A program made the position numbers and the translations under genes. DNA of 64,000 nucleotides, taken from the NCBI RefSeq assembly GCF_000615945.1, contig NZ_BAMO01000023.1, positions 16,060 through 80,059 of the forward strand, given 5' to 3'. The stretch is from Caldalkalibacillus mannanilyticus JCM 10596 (lineage in GTDB: Bacteria; Bacillota; Bacilli; Caldalkalibacillales; JCM-10596). Each line of letters begins with the position of its first letter. The stretch's first letter is position 1. Below the pieces are notes generated by a model. The model was given only the letters and a program-made list of their open reading frames with translations. It had not been told where the DNA came from and made no database searches. Positions 20,382 through 29,029 of the stretch are shown here, piece after piece.

Positions 20382-21575
20382 CTACCTTTTGACCGCCATT
20401 TCCTCTTTCAATACTTCAGTAAGGATGTGGATTCCTTCCTTGATCTTTTCTGGAGTAGAATGGCTAAAGTTAAGGCGTAAGGTATGCTGTTCAGGATCAT
20501 TCACATAGAAGGGGGCTCCTGGAACAAAAGCGACTCCTTTTTGTACAGCAATGGCAAGTAAATCTGTTGTGTTGATAGATGGGTGAAGCTCCAACCAGAA
20601 GAACATGCCTCCTTGAGGAGTAGCGAAGCGCAGGTCCTCAATATCCGCTTCTAACAGGAGTTGATTCATGATTTGCATCCTCTGCTGATACTCATCTCTT
20701 ATCACTTGAATATGTTGATCTAATTCAAAGTCACGCAATAAGAAATACAGAGCGTGCTGAGAGAGCGAATTGGAATGGAGAACGGCTGCTTGTTTAAATT
20801 GTGCCATCATTTTAATGATCTCCAAGGGTCCTGTGATCCATCCTGTACGTACAGCGGGAGCTACTGTCTTAGAGAACGTACTGGTATAGAGGACTGTGGA
20901 ACCTTCAGTATCATAGGCAGCTATAGGGTAAATTTGCTCATCAGTAAATTGTATTTCACCATAAGGATCATCCTCAAGGATAACAATATGATGTCTTTGG
21001 GCTACTTCTAACACAGCTTTACGTCTAGCTTCCGACCAGACTTTCCCGACTGGGTTAGAGAAGGTAGGTACAACATAAATACACTTTGGTTGGTATTGCT
21101 TAATTTTCTGTTCAAGATCTTCAGGAAACATTCCATTTTCGTCTGAGAGGACAGGAATAATCCTTGCCTCGTAAGAACCAAATACTTGATTAGCTGCTAA
21201 ATAGGTAGGGTTTTCAGTTAAGACAACATCCCCAGCATCAAGCATGGTACGAGCAAAAAGGTCAATGGCTTGTTGAGATCCTGTTGTAATGAGCAGGTTA
21301 TCAACATGTGTATAAATCTTTTTCTTCCTTTCTAAGCGAGCTACAATCTGTTCTCGTAAGGGGATATAGCCCTCCGTCAGACCGTATTGCAGAGATTTTG
21401 CTCCGGATAGAAAAGCTTTATCAAAGGACTCCTTAATCACCTCTACAGGAAAAAAATCCTCAGAAGGTAACCCTCCTGCAAAAGAAATGATGTTACCCTT
21501 GTCAATAATTTTAAGTATGTCACGAACAGCAGAAGATGTAATATTTCGAGATCTTTTAGCAAATGAATACGGCAC
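20382..21575 (-). CDS. PLP-dependent aminotransferase (2-aminoadipate/branched-chain type, fold I)
   Basis: A 397-residue fold-type I aminotransferase starting MPYSFAKRSRNITSSAVRDI. ISFAGGLPSEDFFP and SLQYGLTEGYIPLRE are typical of the MocR/LysN/2-aminoadipate transaminase group, the PLP lysine is in TSTFSKTVAPAVRTGW near residue 235, and LRLNFSHSTPEKI lies near the C-terminus. No N-terminal GntR domain is present, so this is an enzyme rather than a MocR regulator. The substrate cannot be fixed from sequence. It is flanked by terminators and transcribed alone. Confidence 0.87.
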   Translation of the reverse strand: MPYSFAKRSRNITSSAVRDILKIIDKGNIISFAGGLPSEDFFPVEVIKESFDKAFLSGAKSLQYGLTEGYIPLREQIVARLERKKKIYTHVDNLLITTGSQQAIDLFARTMLDAGDVVLTENPTYLAANQVFGSYEARIIPVLSDENGMFPEDLEQKIKQYQPKCIYVVPTFSNPVGKVWSEARRKAVLEVAQRHHIVILEDDPYGEIQFTDEQIYPIAAYDTEGSTVLYTSTFSKTVAPAVRTGWITGPLEIIKMMAQFKQAAVLHSNSLSQHALYFLLRDFELDQHIQVIRDEYQQRMQIMNQLLLEADIEDLRFATPQGGMFFWLELHPSINTTDLLAIAVQKGVAFVPGAPFYVNDPEQHTLRLNFSHSTPEKIKEGIHILTEVLKEEMAVKR

Positions 21576-21655
21576 GGTTTCCCTACTCCTTTATTTGATT
21601 ATTCTGAATATTTTATCTGACAAATGACGAAAAATTAGTAATGTAATGAATATAA

Positions 21656-21685
21656 CAAAAAAGCAAGGTTTGTCTTGCTTTTTTT
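21656..21685. terminator. Bidirectional terminator upstream of the aminotransferase and after yyaC
   Basis: AAAAAAGCAAG and CTTGCTTTTTTT form a stem with a 6-nt loop (21661-21680 core), with A and T runs on both sides. Confidence 0.75.
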
Positions 21686-21715
21686 GAGATTTTTTATGAG
21701 TATTTTCACTAATCA

Positions 21716-22324
21716 TTACGAAGGGAGTTCTTTGGGTTTAATTGTTCCGGTTTTTCGATTCAAATGAACTGTTGCATAGTAGATGGAGGTGGCTATTTTG
21801 TCAGCCATTTTCATAACGATGGATAGACGAGTATTTTGCAAGACAAAGTATTCCATAAATCCACCAACATTCACAATACCCGTGATATGAATATCTCCAA
21901 TCTCCGGCAGTTTTTTCTGCACGCCAGCTCCAGGCTTAAGAGGTCCCTCAGCCAGAGTAATCATGCCGACACTTTTTAATTCTCCCAAGCAGGCATCAAT
22001 GGCAATAATGTATGGAAAGCGGTGCTTTTGTTTAATCATTAGGATCGTTTCTTCAAGATTCATCGCATGAACAGGTTCATCTAGCGTACCGTACACTGTC
22101 ACATTCTCAGGGTAGAGCTTCTGTAGTTTTGAACCAACAATAGGTCCCAATGCATCACCTGTGGATCGGTCTGTTCCTATGCAGACAAAAATGATGTCAT
22201 AAAAATCTATCTTAGATAATAGAGTGGAGTATAAGTGATAGGAGAGTCCTTCTACCATCCGGTTGTTTTGATAGGAATCACGAAAAAGGGGAGCAGGAGG
22301 AGTCTGTTCTATATTATTAATCAT
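21716..22324 (-). CDS. yyaC: Spore protease YyaC
   Basis: A 202-residue protein of the YyaC family, related to the germination protease GPR. The start at 22324 is supported by CCTCCTT (AAGGAGG) at 22331-22337. IIFVCIGTDRSTGDALGPIVG and IIAIDACLGELKSVG are the characteristic Asp-containing stretches. The protein is a marker of endospore formers and its gene lies near parAB in Bacillus too. Its exact substrate is not known to me. Confidence 0.9.
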   Translation of the reverse strand: MINNIEQTPPAPLFRDSYQNNRMVEGLSYHLYSTLLSKIDFYDIIFVCIGTDRSTGDALGPIVGSKLQKLYPENVTVYGTLDEPVHAMNLEETILMIKQKHRFPYIIAIDACLGELKSVGMITLAEGPLKPGAGVQKKLPEIGDIHITGIVNVGGFMEYFVLQNTRLSIVMKMADKIATSIYYATVHLNRKTGTIKPKELPS

Positions 22325-22414
22325 AAAAAGCCTCCTTATCAAGATCTAAATCTTTAACAGTATACGGATAAATATTGGAAAATATACGCCTTAGTCTATA
22401 ATATTCATGCGTCA

Positions 22415-23475
22415 ATGAAAGGGGGAATGAATTGGGTGCTGAAAGGGTCACCATTTTTTAATGGGCTGAAGGTCGCTTTTTTGATTATTGGGACAACCAT
22501 CGGAGCCGGTTTTGCTTCGGGAAGAGAGATATGGGAGTTTTTTTCTTCTTATGGGGAAGGAAGCAGTTTTTTTATTGTACTGTCCATGCTGCTCTTTTCT
22601 GTAAGCTGTTATATTATTTTATCGATTAGTCATCAGCTTCAAGCGCCTCATTATGTGGCTGTGCTACAGGAGTTGATTGGAAAGAAGGCAAGCATCGTGT
22701 ATGATCTCCTTATTTTCCTCTATCTATTATCGACGACGGTGGTCATGTTTGCCGGGAGTGGAGCGACCTTGGAATATTGGTCACTTTCTTATTGGATGGG
22801 TGTGAGTATAATGGGGATCTTCGTTATTCTCGTTTTTTTAAGAGACGTTGAAGGAATCATGTCACTGAATGGCATTCTTATCCCTATTTTGCTTGTGACC
22901 TTGGTGGCTGTGTGTGCTCTTTTTTTATGGGGAGGCTATGGACAAGGGGGAGAGGGGGACTCGATTCAAAAATATTGCCATCTTCCATCGCTTTTACTGC
23001 CCTTAATATCCTACCCTTGATAGCTGTATTGTCTGCTGTCGGAGCAAGGATGAAGCCGAATGAAATTAAGCTTGCCAGTGTCTTTAGTGCGATTGGATTG
23101 TGTTCTATCGCTTTTCTATACAATCAATCTCTTCTATTAATTACGCATGAAATTGCTTTATTTGAAGTTCCTTTATTCGCGATTTTAAGATATTTACCTG
23201 AAGGATTGCTGCTTGGTGTGACCTTTGTTTTATGGTTAGCCATTTATACGACAGCTGTAAGTGGGATCTTTGGACTGGTTTCTCGTTTTAAAGAAAATAG
23301 TAATCTCCCTCAGTGGTTGTTGGCAGGCTTGATTATTCTTCTTATCATTCCCTTAACCAAATTTGGTTTCTCTAATCTTGTTCGAGTTCTCTATCCTTTG
23401 TACGGGGTCTTAAATTTATTTATTCTAGCGATGATCTTACTCTATCCGATGGCTAAGATGAAAAAAATAAGGTAG
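22415..23475 (+). pseudogene. YkvI-family membrane protein, frameshifted
   Basis: A polytopic membrane protein with LKVAFLIIGTTIGAGFASGRE at the N-terminus, typical of the YkvI family (related to amino acid transporters). The reading frame starts at 22415 (a GTG at 22436 is an alternative with AAAGGGGGA upstream) and changes frame at about 22940-22975, where GGGGG and AAAAA runs occur; the rest (ILPSSIAFTALNILPLIAV onward) continues to 23475. Restoring one base gives a protein of about 353 residues of normal appearance. This is one of a series of single-base losses in the window and may be a sequence error. Confidence 0.8.
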
Positions 23476-23517
23476 AATAGAGGGTATTGTTGGAGAATAA
23501 TTGTTGGAGGAACCCTG

Positions 23518-23787
23518 ATGAGCAGAGATCCAAGTCAGTATTTAATTGCTTTTGACTCAACACAGCAAGCCCTTAGAGCCGAAATGCTGTTAGATTATCT
23601 TGATCTAGAGATAGATACGCAACCCACTCCGAAGGAAATTACGGCGGGCTGTGCCATATCGATTGCTTTTCAAAAGGACGATTATCCTCTCGTCAGCAAA
23701 ACCATTGTCGAAGAGCAAGTAGAAATAAGAGGTTTCTTCAAATACGAAAAAGGGAACTATCTATTACTATCAGCAGAGAAGGAGTGA
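23518..23787 (+). CDS. DUF3343 domain-containing protein
   Basis: An 89-residue protein with the DUF3343 pattern: YLIAFDSTQQALRAEMLL at the N-terminus and a glycine-cysteine stretch EITAGCAISIAF near residue 43. The family has been suggested to carry sulfur or selenium on the conserved cysteine; that is unproven. TTGGAGGAACC precedes the ATG. It ends only a few bases before the MscS gene and is probably co-transcribed with it. Confidence 0.82.
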   Translation: MSRDPSQYLIAFDSTQQALRAEMLLDYLDLEIDTQPTPKEITAGCAISIAFQKDDYPLVSKTIVEEQVEIRGFFKYEKGNYLLLSAEKE

Positions 23788-23795
23788 AGGAACCC

Positions 23796-24671
23796 TTGGT
23801 ACAAGATGGCTATCACTGGATGCAGCATTTGCTTACTACCGCTTATCAGTTTATTACCGATACAAACCTGTGGGTAACAATCGGAGTGGTCAGTGTCAAG
23901 ATTATTGCGATTTATATTGTTGCTAGAGTCATTGTTTCAGTGACCAGAAAAGCAGTAGAAAAAGTATTTCAAGAACGAATGACGGGACCTGTATCACTAA
24001 CAGAAAAAAGAAGCAAGACACTCACCTCCCTAGTGAATAATATTATTAAAAATGTGGTGTATTTTATCGCTATTCTGCTTATTTTAGGAGAGCTTAATTT
24101 TCAGCTTGCTCCTCTTTTAGCGGGTGCAGGCGTTCTGGGGCTCGCGATTGGCTTTGGAGCACAGAACTTAGTGCGGGATGTGATTACAGGCTTTTTTATC
24201 ATATATGAAGACCAATTTGCTGTAGGGGATTTTATCGGGACCGGAAAATATCAAGGAACCGTGCAAGAGATTGGATTGCGAATCACCAAGATCAAAGAAT
24301 GGACAGGGCAGGTTCACATGCTTCCTAATGGATCTATTACAGAAGTGACCAATTTCTCTAAGGAAAACTCCATGATGGTTCTGGATATAGGGATTGCTTA
24401 TGAGCAGAAAATTAGTCATGCAGAACAGGTCTTAGAAGAAATTCTAGCGGAAATCTATGAGCAGGAAGAGAACATGGTAGCTCCTCCGACGATCATTGGC
24501 GTTCAGGACTTAGCTGCCTCAGAGGTTATTCTGCGAGTAGCGGCAGAATGTAAGCCTATGACGCATTGGGCCATTGCTCGAAATCTTAGAAAGAAGATTA
24601 AAGATCGGTTTGACGAAAAAGGGATTGAAATTCCATATCCACGTTTGGTAACGTATAGAAGAGAAGAGTAA
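23796..24671 (+). CDS. Mechanosensitive ion channel of the MscS family
   Basis: A small-conductance mechanosensitive channel of about 291 residues that releases solutes under hypo-osmotic stress. Three membrane segments are followed by the pore helix LLAGAGVLGLAIGFGAQNL, then the beta domain (YEDQFAVGDFIGTG) and the C-terminal mixed domain. Start choice is uncertain: GTG 23784 sits inside the ribosome binding site, whereas TTG 23796 has GAAGG 5 bp upstream and is preferred here. The gene follows the DUF3343 gene and precedes the DUF951 gene, matching the yya cluster near parAB in Bacillus. Confidence 0.9.
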   Translation: MVQDGYHWMQHLLTTAYQFITDTNLWVTIGVVSVKIIAIYIVARVIVSVTRKAVEKVFQERMTGPVSLTEKRSKTLTSLVNNIIKNVVYFIAILLILGELNFQLAPLLAGAGVLGLAIGFGAQNLVRDVITGFFIIYEDQFAVGDFIGTGKYQGTVQEIGLRITKIKEWTGQVHMLPNGSITEVTNFSKENSMMVLDIGIAYEQKISHAEQVLEEILAEIYEQEENMVAPPTIIGVQDLAASEVILRVAAECKPMTHWAIARNLRKKIKDRFDEKGIEIPYPRLVTYRREE

Positions 24672-24689
24672 GATTGAGGAGGAACTCAA

Positions 24690-24896
24690 TTGGAGCGTAA
24701 GCCATTCCAATTACATGATATTGTTGAGATGAAGAAAGCACACCCCTGTGGTACGAACCGCTGGAAGGTGATTCGTCTAGGTATGGACATTCGGATCAAG
24801 TGTATGGGGTGTGAGCATAGTGTGCTTATTCCTAGATCTAAATTTGAAAAAAAACTGAAAAAAGTATTGGAATCCGCAGATAGTTCGGAATCATAG
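24690..24896 (+). CDS. DUF951 family protein (YyzM-like)
   Basis: A 68-residue protein of the DUF951/YyzM family: FQLHDIVEMKKAHPCGTNRW, GMDIRIKCMGCEHSVLIPRS. Two cysteine regions (AHPCG and CMGC) suggest metal or nucleic-acid binding, but no function is established. The TTG start has GAGGAGGAA at 24676-24684. In Bacillus the homologue lies directly before ychF; here 12.5 kb of accessory genes separate them. Confidence 0.9.
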   Translation: MERKPFQLHDIVEMKKAHPCGTNRWKVIRLGMDIRIKCMGCEHSVLIPRSKFEKKLKKVLESADSSES

Positions 24897-24908
24897 AGTG
24901 TTGTTGGG

Positions 24909-24936
24909 AAAGGGAGAAAAACTCCCTTTTTTTTTT
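24909..24936 (+). terminator. Terminator after the DUF951 gene
   Basis: AAGGGAG/CTCCCTT stem (24910-24916 with 24922-24928), 5-A loop and ten T residues. Confidence 0.92.
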
Positions 24937-25017
24937 GCCTCTTTCAATTGTAAAAATATTCATATTAATTTGAAGTATATGTCATGTTGTGTATCCGCCC
25001 TGAATATATAGGTACAG

Positions 25018-25033
25018 AAGAAAGCGCTTTCTT
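25018..25033. promoter_or_regulatory. cre-like palindrome upstream of the lipase gene
   Basis: AAGAAAGCGCTTTCTT is a perfect 16-bp palindrome whose 12-bp core GAAAGCGCTTTC fits the CcpA cre core; 14 of 16 positions fit WTGNNARCGNWWWCAW. It lies about 30 bp before the lipase start, where CcpA would repress. Confidence 0.45.
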
Positions 25034-25062
25034 TTAATAAAAATAAAGGGTGGTTGGTTTAT

Positions 25063-26708
25063 TTGTGTAAGAAAGGGATAAGGTTGTTTGTGCTTGTTGT
25101 TTTTTTAGTCGTGAGTATCATGCCTATCGTACCGAGTACGCAGGCGGGAAGTATTTTCCCCATCGTATTTGGTTTGTATGGAGATCCGGGAGCTGTCTAT
25201 TTAGGTGAAACTCCAGCTGGATGGAACGATGATTTGTCAAAGCCTGTTGTTGTTTTTGTGCAAGGTCTAAATAATTCAGCGAGCATTTGGTACATCTTCG
25301 ATAACATGTATCATTTGGCTAAAAACGCTGGGTATCAGACAGCCTTCGTCGAGCTGCACGATTCTGGGGGATACCCTAAAATAATTGGAATAATGGTGCC
25401 ATGCTGGCTGGACAGTTACAGAGAATCCATGATCACTTTAATGGTCAGAGAAGATTAGTGGTGGTGGGCTATAGCAAGGGTGGAATTGATACCCAAACGG
25501 CGCTGGTTCACTATGGAAAGCAGGATTTAGTAAGCAAAGTCATTACCATAGGCTCTCCGCACTATGGCAGCCCATTAGCTGATTTAGCCTACAATGATTG
25601 GTTATGGTTCTTATCTACATTACTAGGAACTAGGAATGAGGCAGTATATAGCTTACAGACAGGGTATATGCAAAACTTCAGAGCACAAACAGATTCTCAT
25701 TGGGCACGCTCTAAAACGCGATATTATACAATTGCAGGTAATAGCTGGGGACCCATCTATTACCCAACCTGGTATGGAGGCCTCTATATGGGGGTTGACA
25801 GTGATGGGGTGGTTCCCGTGTCAAGTACACGCTTAGGGTATGCACCAGAGCTAGGTCTTGGAAGCTGGCATCATTTAAATGTCTTTAATGGGAGAAATAC
25901 ATTTAATGTCTTTCTTTCAAGATTAATGCCTTATCAGACATCAAGTGAGGAAAATGAGATGAACGAATTAGAAGAATTACTGCGACACCAAGAAAGCTAC
26001 ATTGAACCAGTCGCATCCGATTGGGTGTCGACGAATGTGCTTGTCCGAGGTGGGGAAATGAGAGGGGAAGCAGAGGAGAGGTTCCATGTCGAAAACGATG
26101 TAGAGAAAATCTCGATCAACTTCTTGAGTGCTCATCCACTAAAGGAGCTTGAAGTATATGGACCTGATCAGAAAAAAGTTCCTGTTACTTTTTCTATTCA
26201 ACAGCAGGAAGATAGTATTTTTGCCGGAGCTTATCATCATGTAGTAGAAATGGAGCAACCCCAACAAGGAGAATGGAGGGTACGCGGATTATCTCATGAA
26301 GATTCAGCCTACGGGTTACTTGTGACCTACCATTCAGACTTTTCAGATCAGATTCAATTAAAGGATATAGGGGATAAAAAGAACTGGCAGCTTTCGATTG
26401 AGCTTGAGCAGGTGAGCATGCAGGGAGGAAATCATGAGCCTAGCTGGTTAGGTGAAGAGATTGAAATCTCTTATTATGTACGCTTTGTTCCCGATAGAGA
26501 AGGAGCTTACGAGCAGCAAGGGATTGTGATGCAAGAAGAGGTAAGAACGGAAAGCAAACCAACAACGCTGTTTACCCTTCCGGCATCGACTGAGGCAGGA
26601 ATTTATAATATGACACTTGATCTTAAGGGAATGACACCAGAAGGAGCTATATTTGAGAGGACGATTATTAAATCCATCTATGTAAATGAGCAGGGGCAAG
26701 CATTTTAA
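25063..26708 (+). pseudogene. Secreted esterase/lipase-like protein, frameshifted
   Basis: A large exported alpha/beta hydrolase. It has a signal peptide (LFVLVVFLVVSIMPIVPSTQA), the strand VVVFVQGLNNSAS, the nucleophile elbow GYSKGG and the loop VITIGSPHYGSPLADLA, as in lipases and cutinase-like esterases; a C-terminal region of about 230 residues looks like extra beta domains. The frame breaks at 25377-25381: adding one A to the AAAA run joins GGYPK to NNWNNGAMLAGQ and restores about 549 residues. The TTG start at 25063 has AGGGTGG 9 bp upstream. A cre-like site precedes it. Probably an intact gene with a one-base sequence error. Confidence 0.8.
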
Positions 26709-26727
26709 ATTGAATATATTCGTGAAT

Positions 26728-26762
26728 CCCAGGTCTTTTTCTAGATCTGGGTTCTTTATTTG
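26728..26762 (+). terminator. Terminator after the lipase gene
   Basis: CCCAGGTC/GATCTGGG stem (26728-26735 with 26744-26751, one G-T pair) with an 8-nt loop, then TTCTTTATTT. Confidence 0.8.
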
Positions 26763-26865
26763 ACTTTTTTTCTAGACCTATTGATTTTTAATTTTTGGAG
26801 GAGTATAAATCTTTTTCATTACCAACATTGTATAATTAAGAAGAATATAGAGATGGGGTGAGAAA

Positions 26866-27639
26866 ATGAGTTTACATTATATAGAACATGGCAACAAAAA
26901 TGCTCCATTGTTGGTGTTTATTCATGGGGGAGGGGTTAGTAGTTGGATGTGGGATAAACAAGTTGAATATTTCTCTAGCTACCACTGTTTAGTTCCAGAC
27001 TTACCTGATCACGGGAAAAGTAGAAGCCACTTTTTTTCTATAGATCAGAGTGCACAAAGCATTATAGAATTGATAGAGGAAAAAGCGAACGGAAAGCAGA
27101 TTCATGTAGTTGGTTTTTCGCTAGGAGCACAAATTCTAATTGCCATCCTAAGTAAGAAACCAACTTTAATAGATAGCGCTATTATTAATAGTGCCTTAGT
27201 TAGACCCATCCCCTTTGCCAACATTCTTATTAAATCATTAATGATAACCTATCCGCTGATCCAAAATAGAACATTTTCAAAACTCCAGGCAAGATCAATG
27301 TACATAGACCAAAAGTACTTTGAAACATATTATCAAGAAAGTTGTAGACTAACTAAAGATGATTTCGAGAGAATAATGAAGGAAAATATGTCATTCACCA
27401 TTCCCGAAACCTTCAAGAAGGCAAAGAGCAAAATATTAGTCACAGTAGGGGAAAAAGAAAAAAGAATAATGAAAAAATCTCTTGTCGATATAACAAACAG
27501 TAACTCAAATTGCAAGGGAGTCGTTATCCCTAAAGTAGGTCATGGATTTTCTCTAGCAAACCCCAAATTGTTTAATAAGTTTATTGAGGGTTGGTTCAAA
27601 CAGGGAACACTGCTAGATGATTTAAGGAAAGGTAATTAG
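26866..27639 (+). CDS. Alpha/beta hydrolase
   Basis: A 257-residue alpha/beta-fold hydrolase without a signal peptide, so cytoplasmic. The oxyanion loop is VFIHGGGVSS near residues 18-27, the nucleophile elbow GFSLGA near residue 85, and a late histidine occurs in VGHGFSLANP near residue 237. The substrate is unknown. ATGGGGTGAGAAA precedes the ATG. The AT-rich flanks on either side share a roughly 48-bp imperfect repeat (26779-26827 and 27647-27692), suggesting that the gene was inserted or the region duplicated just upstream of the ktrA leader. Confidence 0.87.
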   Translation: MSLHYIEHGNKNAPLLVFIHGGGVSSWMWDKQVEYFSSYHCLVPDLPDHGKSRSHFFSIDQSAQSIIELIEEKANGKQIHVVGFSLGAQILIAILSKKPTLIDSAIINSALVRPIPFANILIKSLMITYPLIQNRTFSKLQARSMYIDQKYFETYYQESCRLTKDDFERIMKENMSFTIPETFKKAKSKILVTVGEKEKRIMKKSLVDITNSNSNCKGVVIPKVGHGFSLANPKLFNKFIEGWFKQGTLLDDLRKGN

Positions 27640-27647
27640 AAAAGTTA

Positions 27648-27676
27648 TTGTTTTATCTTGATTAGAGGAGTATAAT
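27648..27676 (+). promoter_or_regulatory. Promoter of the riboswitch-ktrA transcript
   Basis: TTGTTT (27648-27653), 17-bp spacer, TATAAT (27671-27676), 24 bp before the riboswitch begins. Confidence 0.75.
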
Positions 27677-27699
27677 CAATTTCATTACTACATACTTTA

Positions 27700-27830
27700 T
27701 TCATCTAACCGCTTAATCCCTAAAGGGAACGGGGGAACCAATTTATTGGGGTGAGCCTCATTATTTGAGGGGGAGACTCTTTTCTTCCTAATCCGTCAGC
27801 TAACTCCGTCAGCGTAAAAGGAGAGGTGAT
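27700..27830 (+). ncRNA. c-di-AMP riboswitch (ydaO/yuaA type)
   Basis: The leader has the conserved blocks of this riboswitch class in order: ACCGCTTAATCCC, GGGAACGGGGGAACCAA, TTGGGGTGAGCC, then AATCCGTCAGCTAACTCCGT and CAGCGTAAAAGGAGAGGTG. Two terminators follow before ktrA. Known members bind cyclic di-AMP and turn off potassium-uptake and wall genes when the nucleotide is abundant; ktrA (yuaA) is a classic target. The c-di-AMP phosphodiesterase gene gdpP lies in the same window at 43528. Confidence 0.93.
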
Positions 27831-27840
27831 TCTTGTTTTT

Positions 27841-27867
27841 AAAGCACAGAATCTCTTCTGTGTTTTT
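27841..27867 (+). terminator. Riboswitch terminator 1
   Basis: CACAGAA/TTCTGTG stem with loop TCTC (27845-27862), flanked by AAA and followed by TTTTT. Probably the ligand-controlled terminator. Confidence 0.85.
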
Positions 27868-27943
27868 GTTATGCAAAAAATAAGAAAAAGTTATTTAAGG
27901 GTATTATAAAAAAAGAATATTTCCAGAGTGATTCTTTGTTTGG

Positions 27944-27972
27944 AAACACAGAATCCTCTACTGTGTTTTTAT
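27944..27972 (+). terminator. Riboswitch terminator 2
   Basis: AAACACAG/CTGTGTTT stem (27944-27951 with 27961-27968) followed by TTTATT. Its sequence resembles terminator 1, about 100 bp earlier, and it lies 36 bp before the ktrA start. Confidence 0.75.
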
Positions 27973-28007
27973 TGTGCAAAAGAGAAAGGCAGAGGAGAGA
28001 GAACATA

Positions 28008-28664
28008 ATGAAAAAACAATTTGCCGTCATTGGGCTAGGACGCTTTGGAGGAAGCATCTGTAAAACATTAAGTGAAATGGGACATGAGGTCTTAGCGATT
28101 GATAGTGATGAAAATAGGGTCAGTCAGTATGCCAATCTCGTGACACAAGCCGTTCAACTAGACTCCACCGATGAAATTGCCTTGCGTGAAATAGGTTTAA
28201 GAAACTTTGATCATGTCATTGTGGCGATTGGAGATAATATTCAAGCCAGTATCTTAACAACGTTAATATTAAAGGATCTAGACGTACCCTATATCACTGT
28301 AAAAGCCCAAAACGATTACCATGAGAAGGTATTAACCAAGATTGGGGCAACAAGAGTGATTCATCCAGAAAGAGATATGGGTATGAGGATTGCTCATCAC
28401 CTTATTTCTGAGAATGTGTTAGACTTTATCGAGCTGTCACCCGATTATAGCTTAGTTGAAATAAAAGCAAGTCAGAATATGATCGGCAAGACCCTCTTAA
28501 CACTTAATATAAGGGCTAAATTTGGGTGTAATATTATGGCGATTAAGTCAGAGGGAGAAGATATTAATATTTCGCCTATGGCACAGGATGAAATTAAAGA
28601 AGGAGATATCTTGGTTGTCATAGGAAGTAATAAAGACATTAATGATTTTGAGGAAAGTCTGTGA
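28008..28664 (+). CDS. ktrA: Potassium uptake regulatory subunit KtrA (TrkA family)
   Basis: A 218-residue RCK protein: RCK-N Rossmann fold starting KKQFAVIGLGRFGGSICKTL, with the aspartate DSDENRV at the end of the second strand, and an RCK-C domain from about residue 140. It gates the KtrB potassium channel; no ktrB lies next to it, so the partner must be elsewhere. Start ATG 28008 is supported by AGAGGAGAGA at 27991-28000 and by the family start. Expression is under the c-di-AMP riboswitch upstream, and RCK-C domains can also bind c-di-AMP. Confidence 0.95.
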   Translation: MKKQFAVIGLGRFGGSICKTLSEMGHEVLAIDSDENRVSQYANLVTQAVQLDSTDEIALREIGLRNFDHVIVAIGDNIQASILTTLILKDLDVPYITVKAQNDYHEKVLTKIGATRVIHPERDMGMRIAHHLISENVLDFIELSPDYSLVEIKASQNMIGKTLLTLNIRAKFGCNIMAIKSEGEDINISPMAQDEIKEGDILVVIGSNKDINDFEESL

Positions 28665-28736
28665 GAATAGGGCTATAGACATTGGAAGCATACTGGTAGC
28701 TTCTCAGTTTTTTATTTAATGGACCATGCTGCAACT

Positions 28737-28781
28737 AAGCTACATGTAGATCAATTCAATTGATTTACATGTAGCTTTTTA
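28737..28781 (+). terminator. Terminator after ktrA
   Basis: AGCTACATGTA...TACATGTAGCT with an inner ATCAAT/ATTGAT stem and a 3-nt loop, followed by TTTTTATT. Confidence 0.9.
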
Positions 28782-28908
28782 TTGCACAACAATAGGGAAA
28801 ACAACGGTTTGAAGGATATTTGGAGCCCCGAAGCATTTCAATGGAGATATCAGCTTAAACATTATATAATATGTTGAAATAAGTAAAATGATGGAAGGGA
28901 GTTGTTTT

Positions 28909-28992
28909 TTGAAACAGGGAAGAAACGAGAAGCCCCAGCTTTATGGGATAGTCCTAATTCCATGTCCACCCTATAATGAGGTTCAAGGATAA
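28909..28992 (+). CDS. Possible 27-residue small protein
   Basis: A TTG start at 28909 with a good ribosome binding site (GGAAGGGAG, 28893-28901, 7 bp away) opens a 27-codon frame beginning MKQGRNEKPQLYG and containing IPCPPYN. A TATAAT at 28865-28870 could be its promoter. It lies in the 365-bp gap between ktrA and the MFS gene, otherwise occupied only by the ktrA terminator. No homologue is recognised; it may be chance, or a leader peptide for the MFS gene 38 bp downstream. Confidence 0.3.
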   Translation: MKQGRNEKPQLYGIVLIPCPPYNEVQG

Positions 28993-29029
28993 ACAATATA
29001 ATAGAGAATCTTTGGAGAGGTGATAAAGA

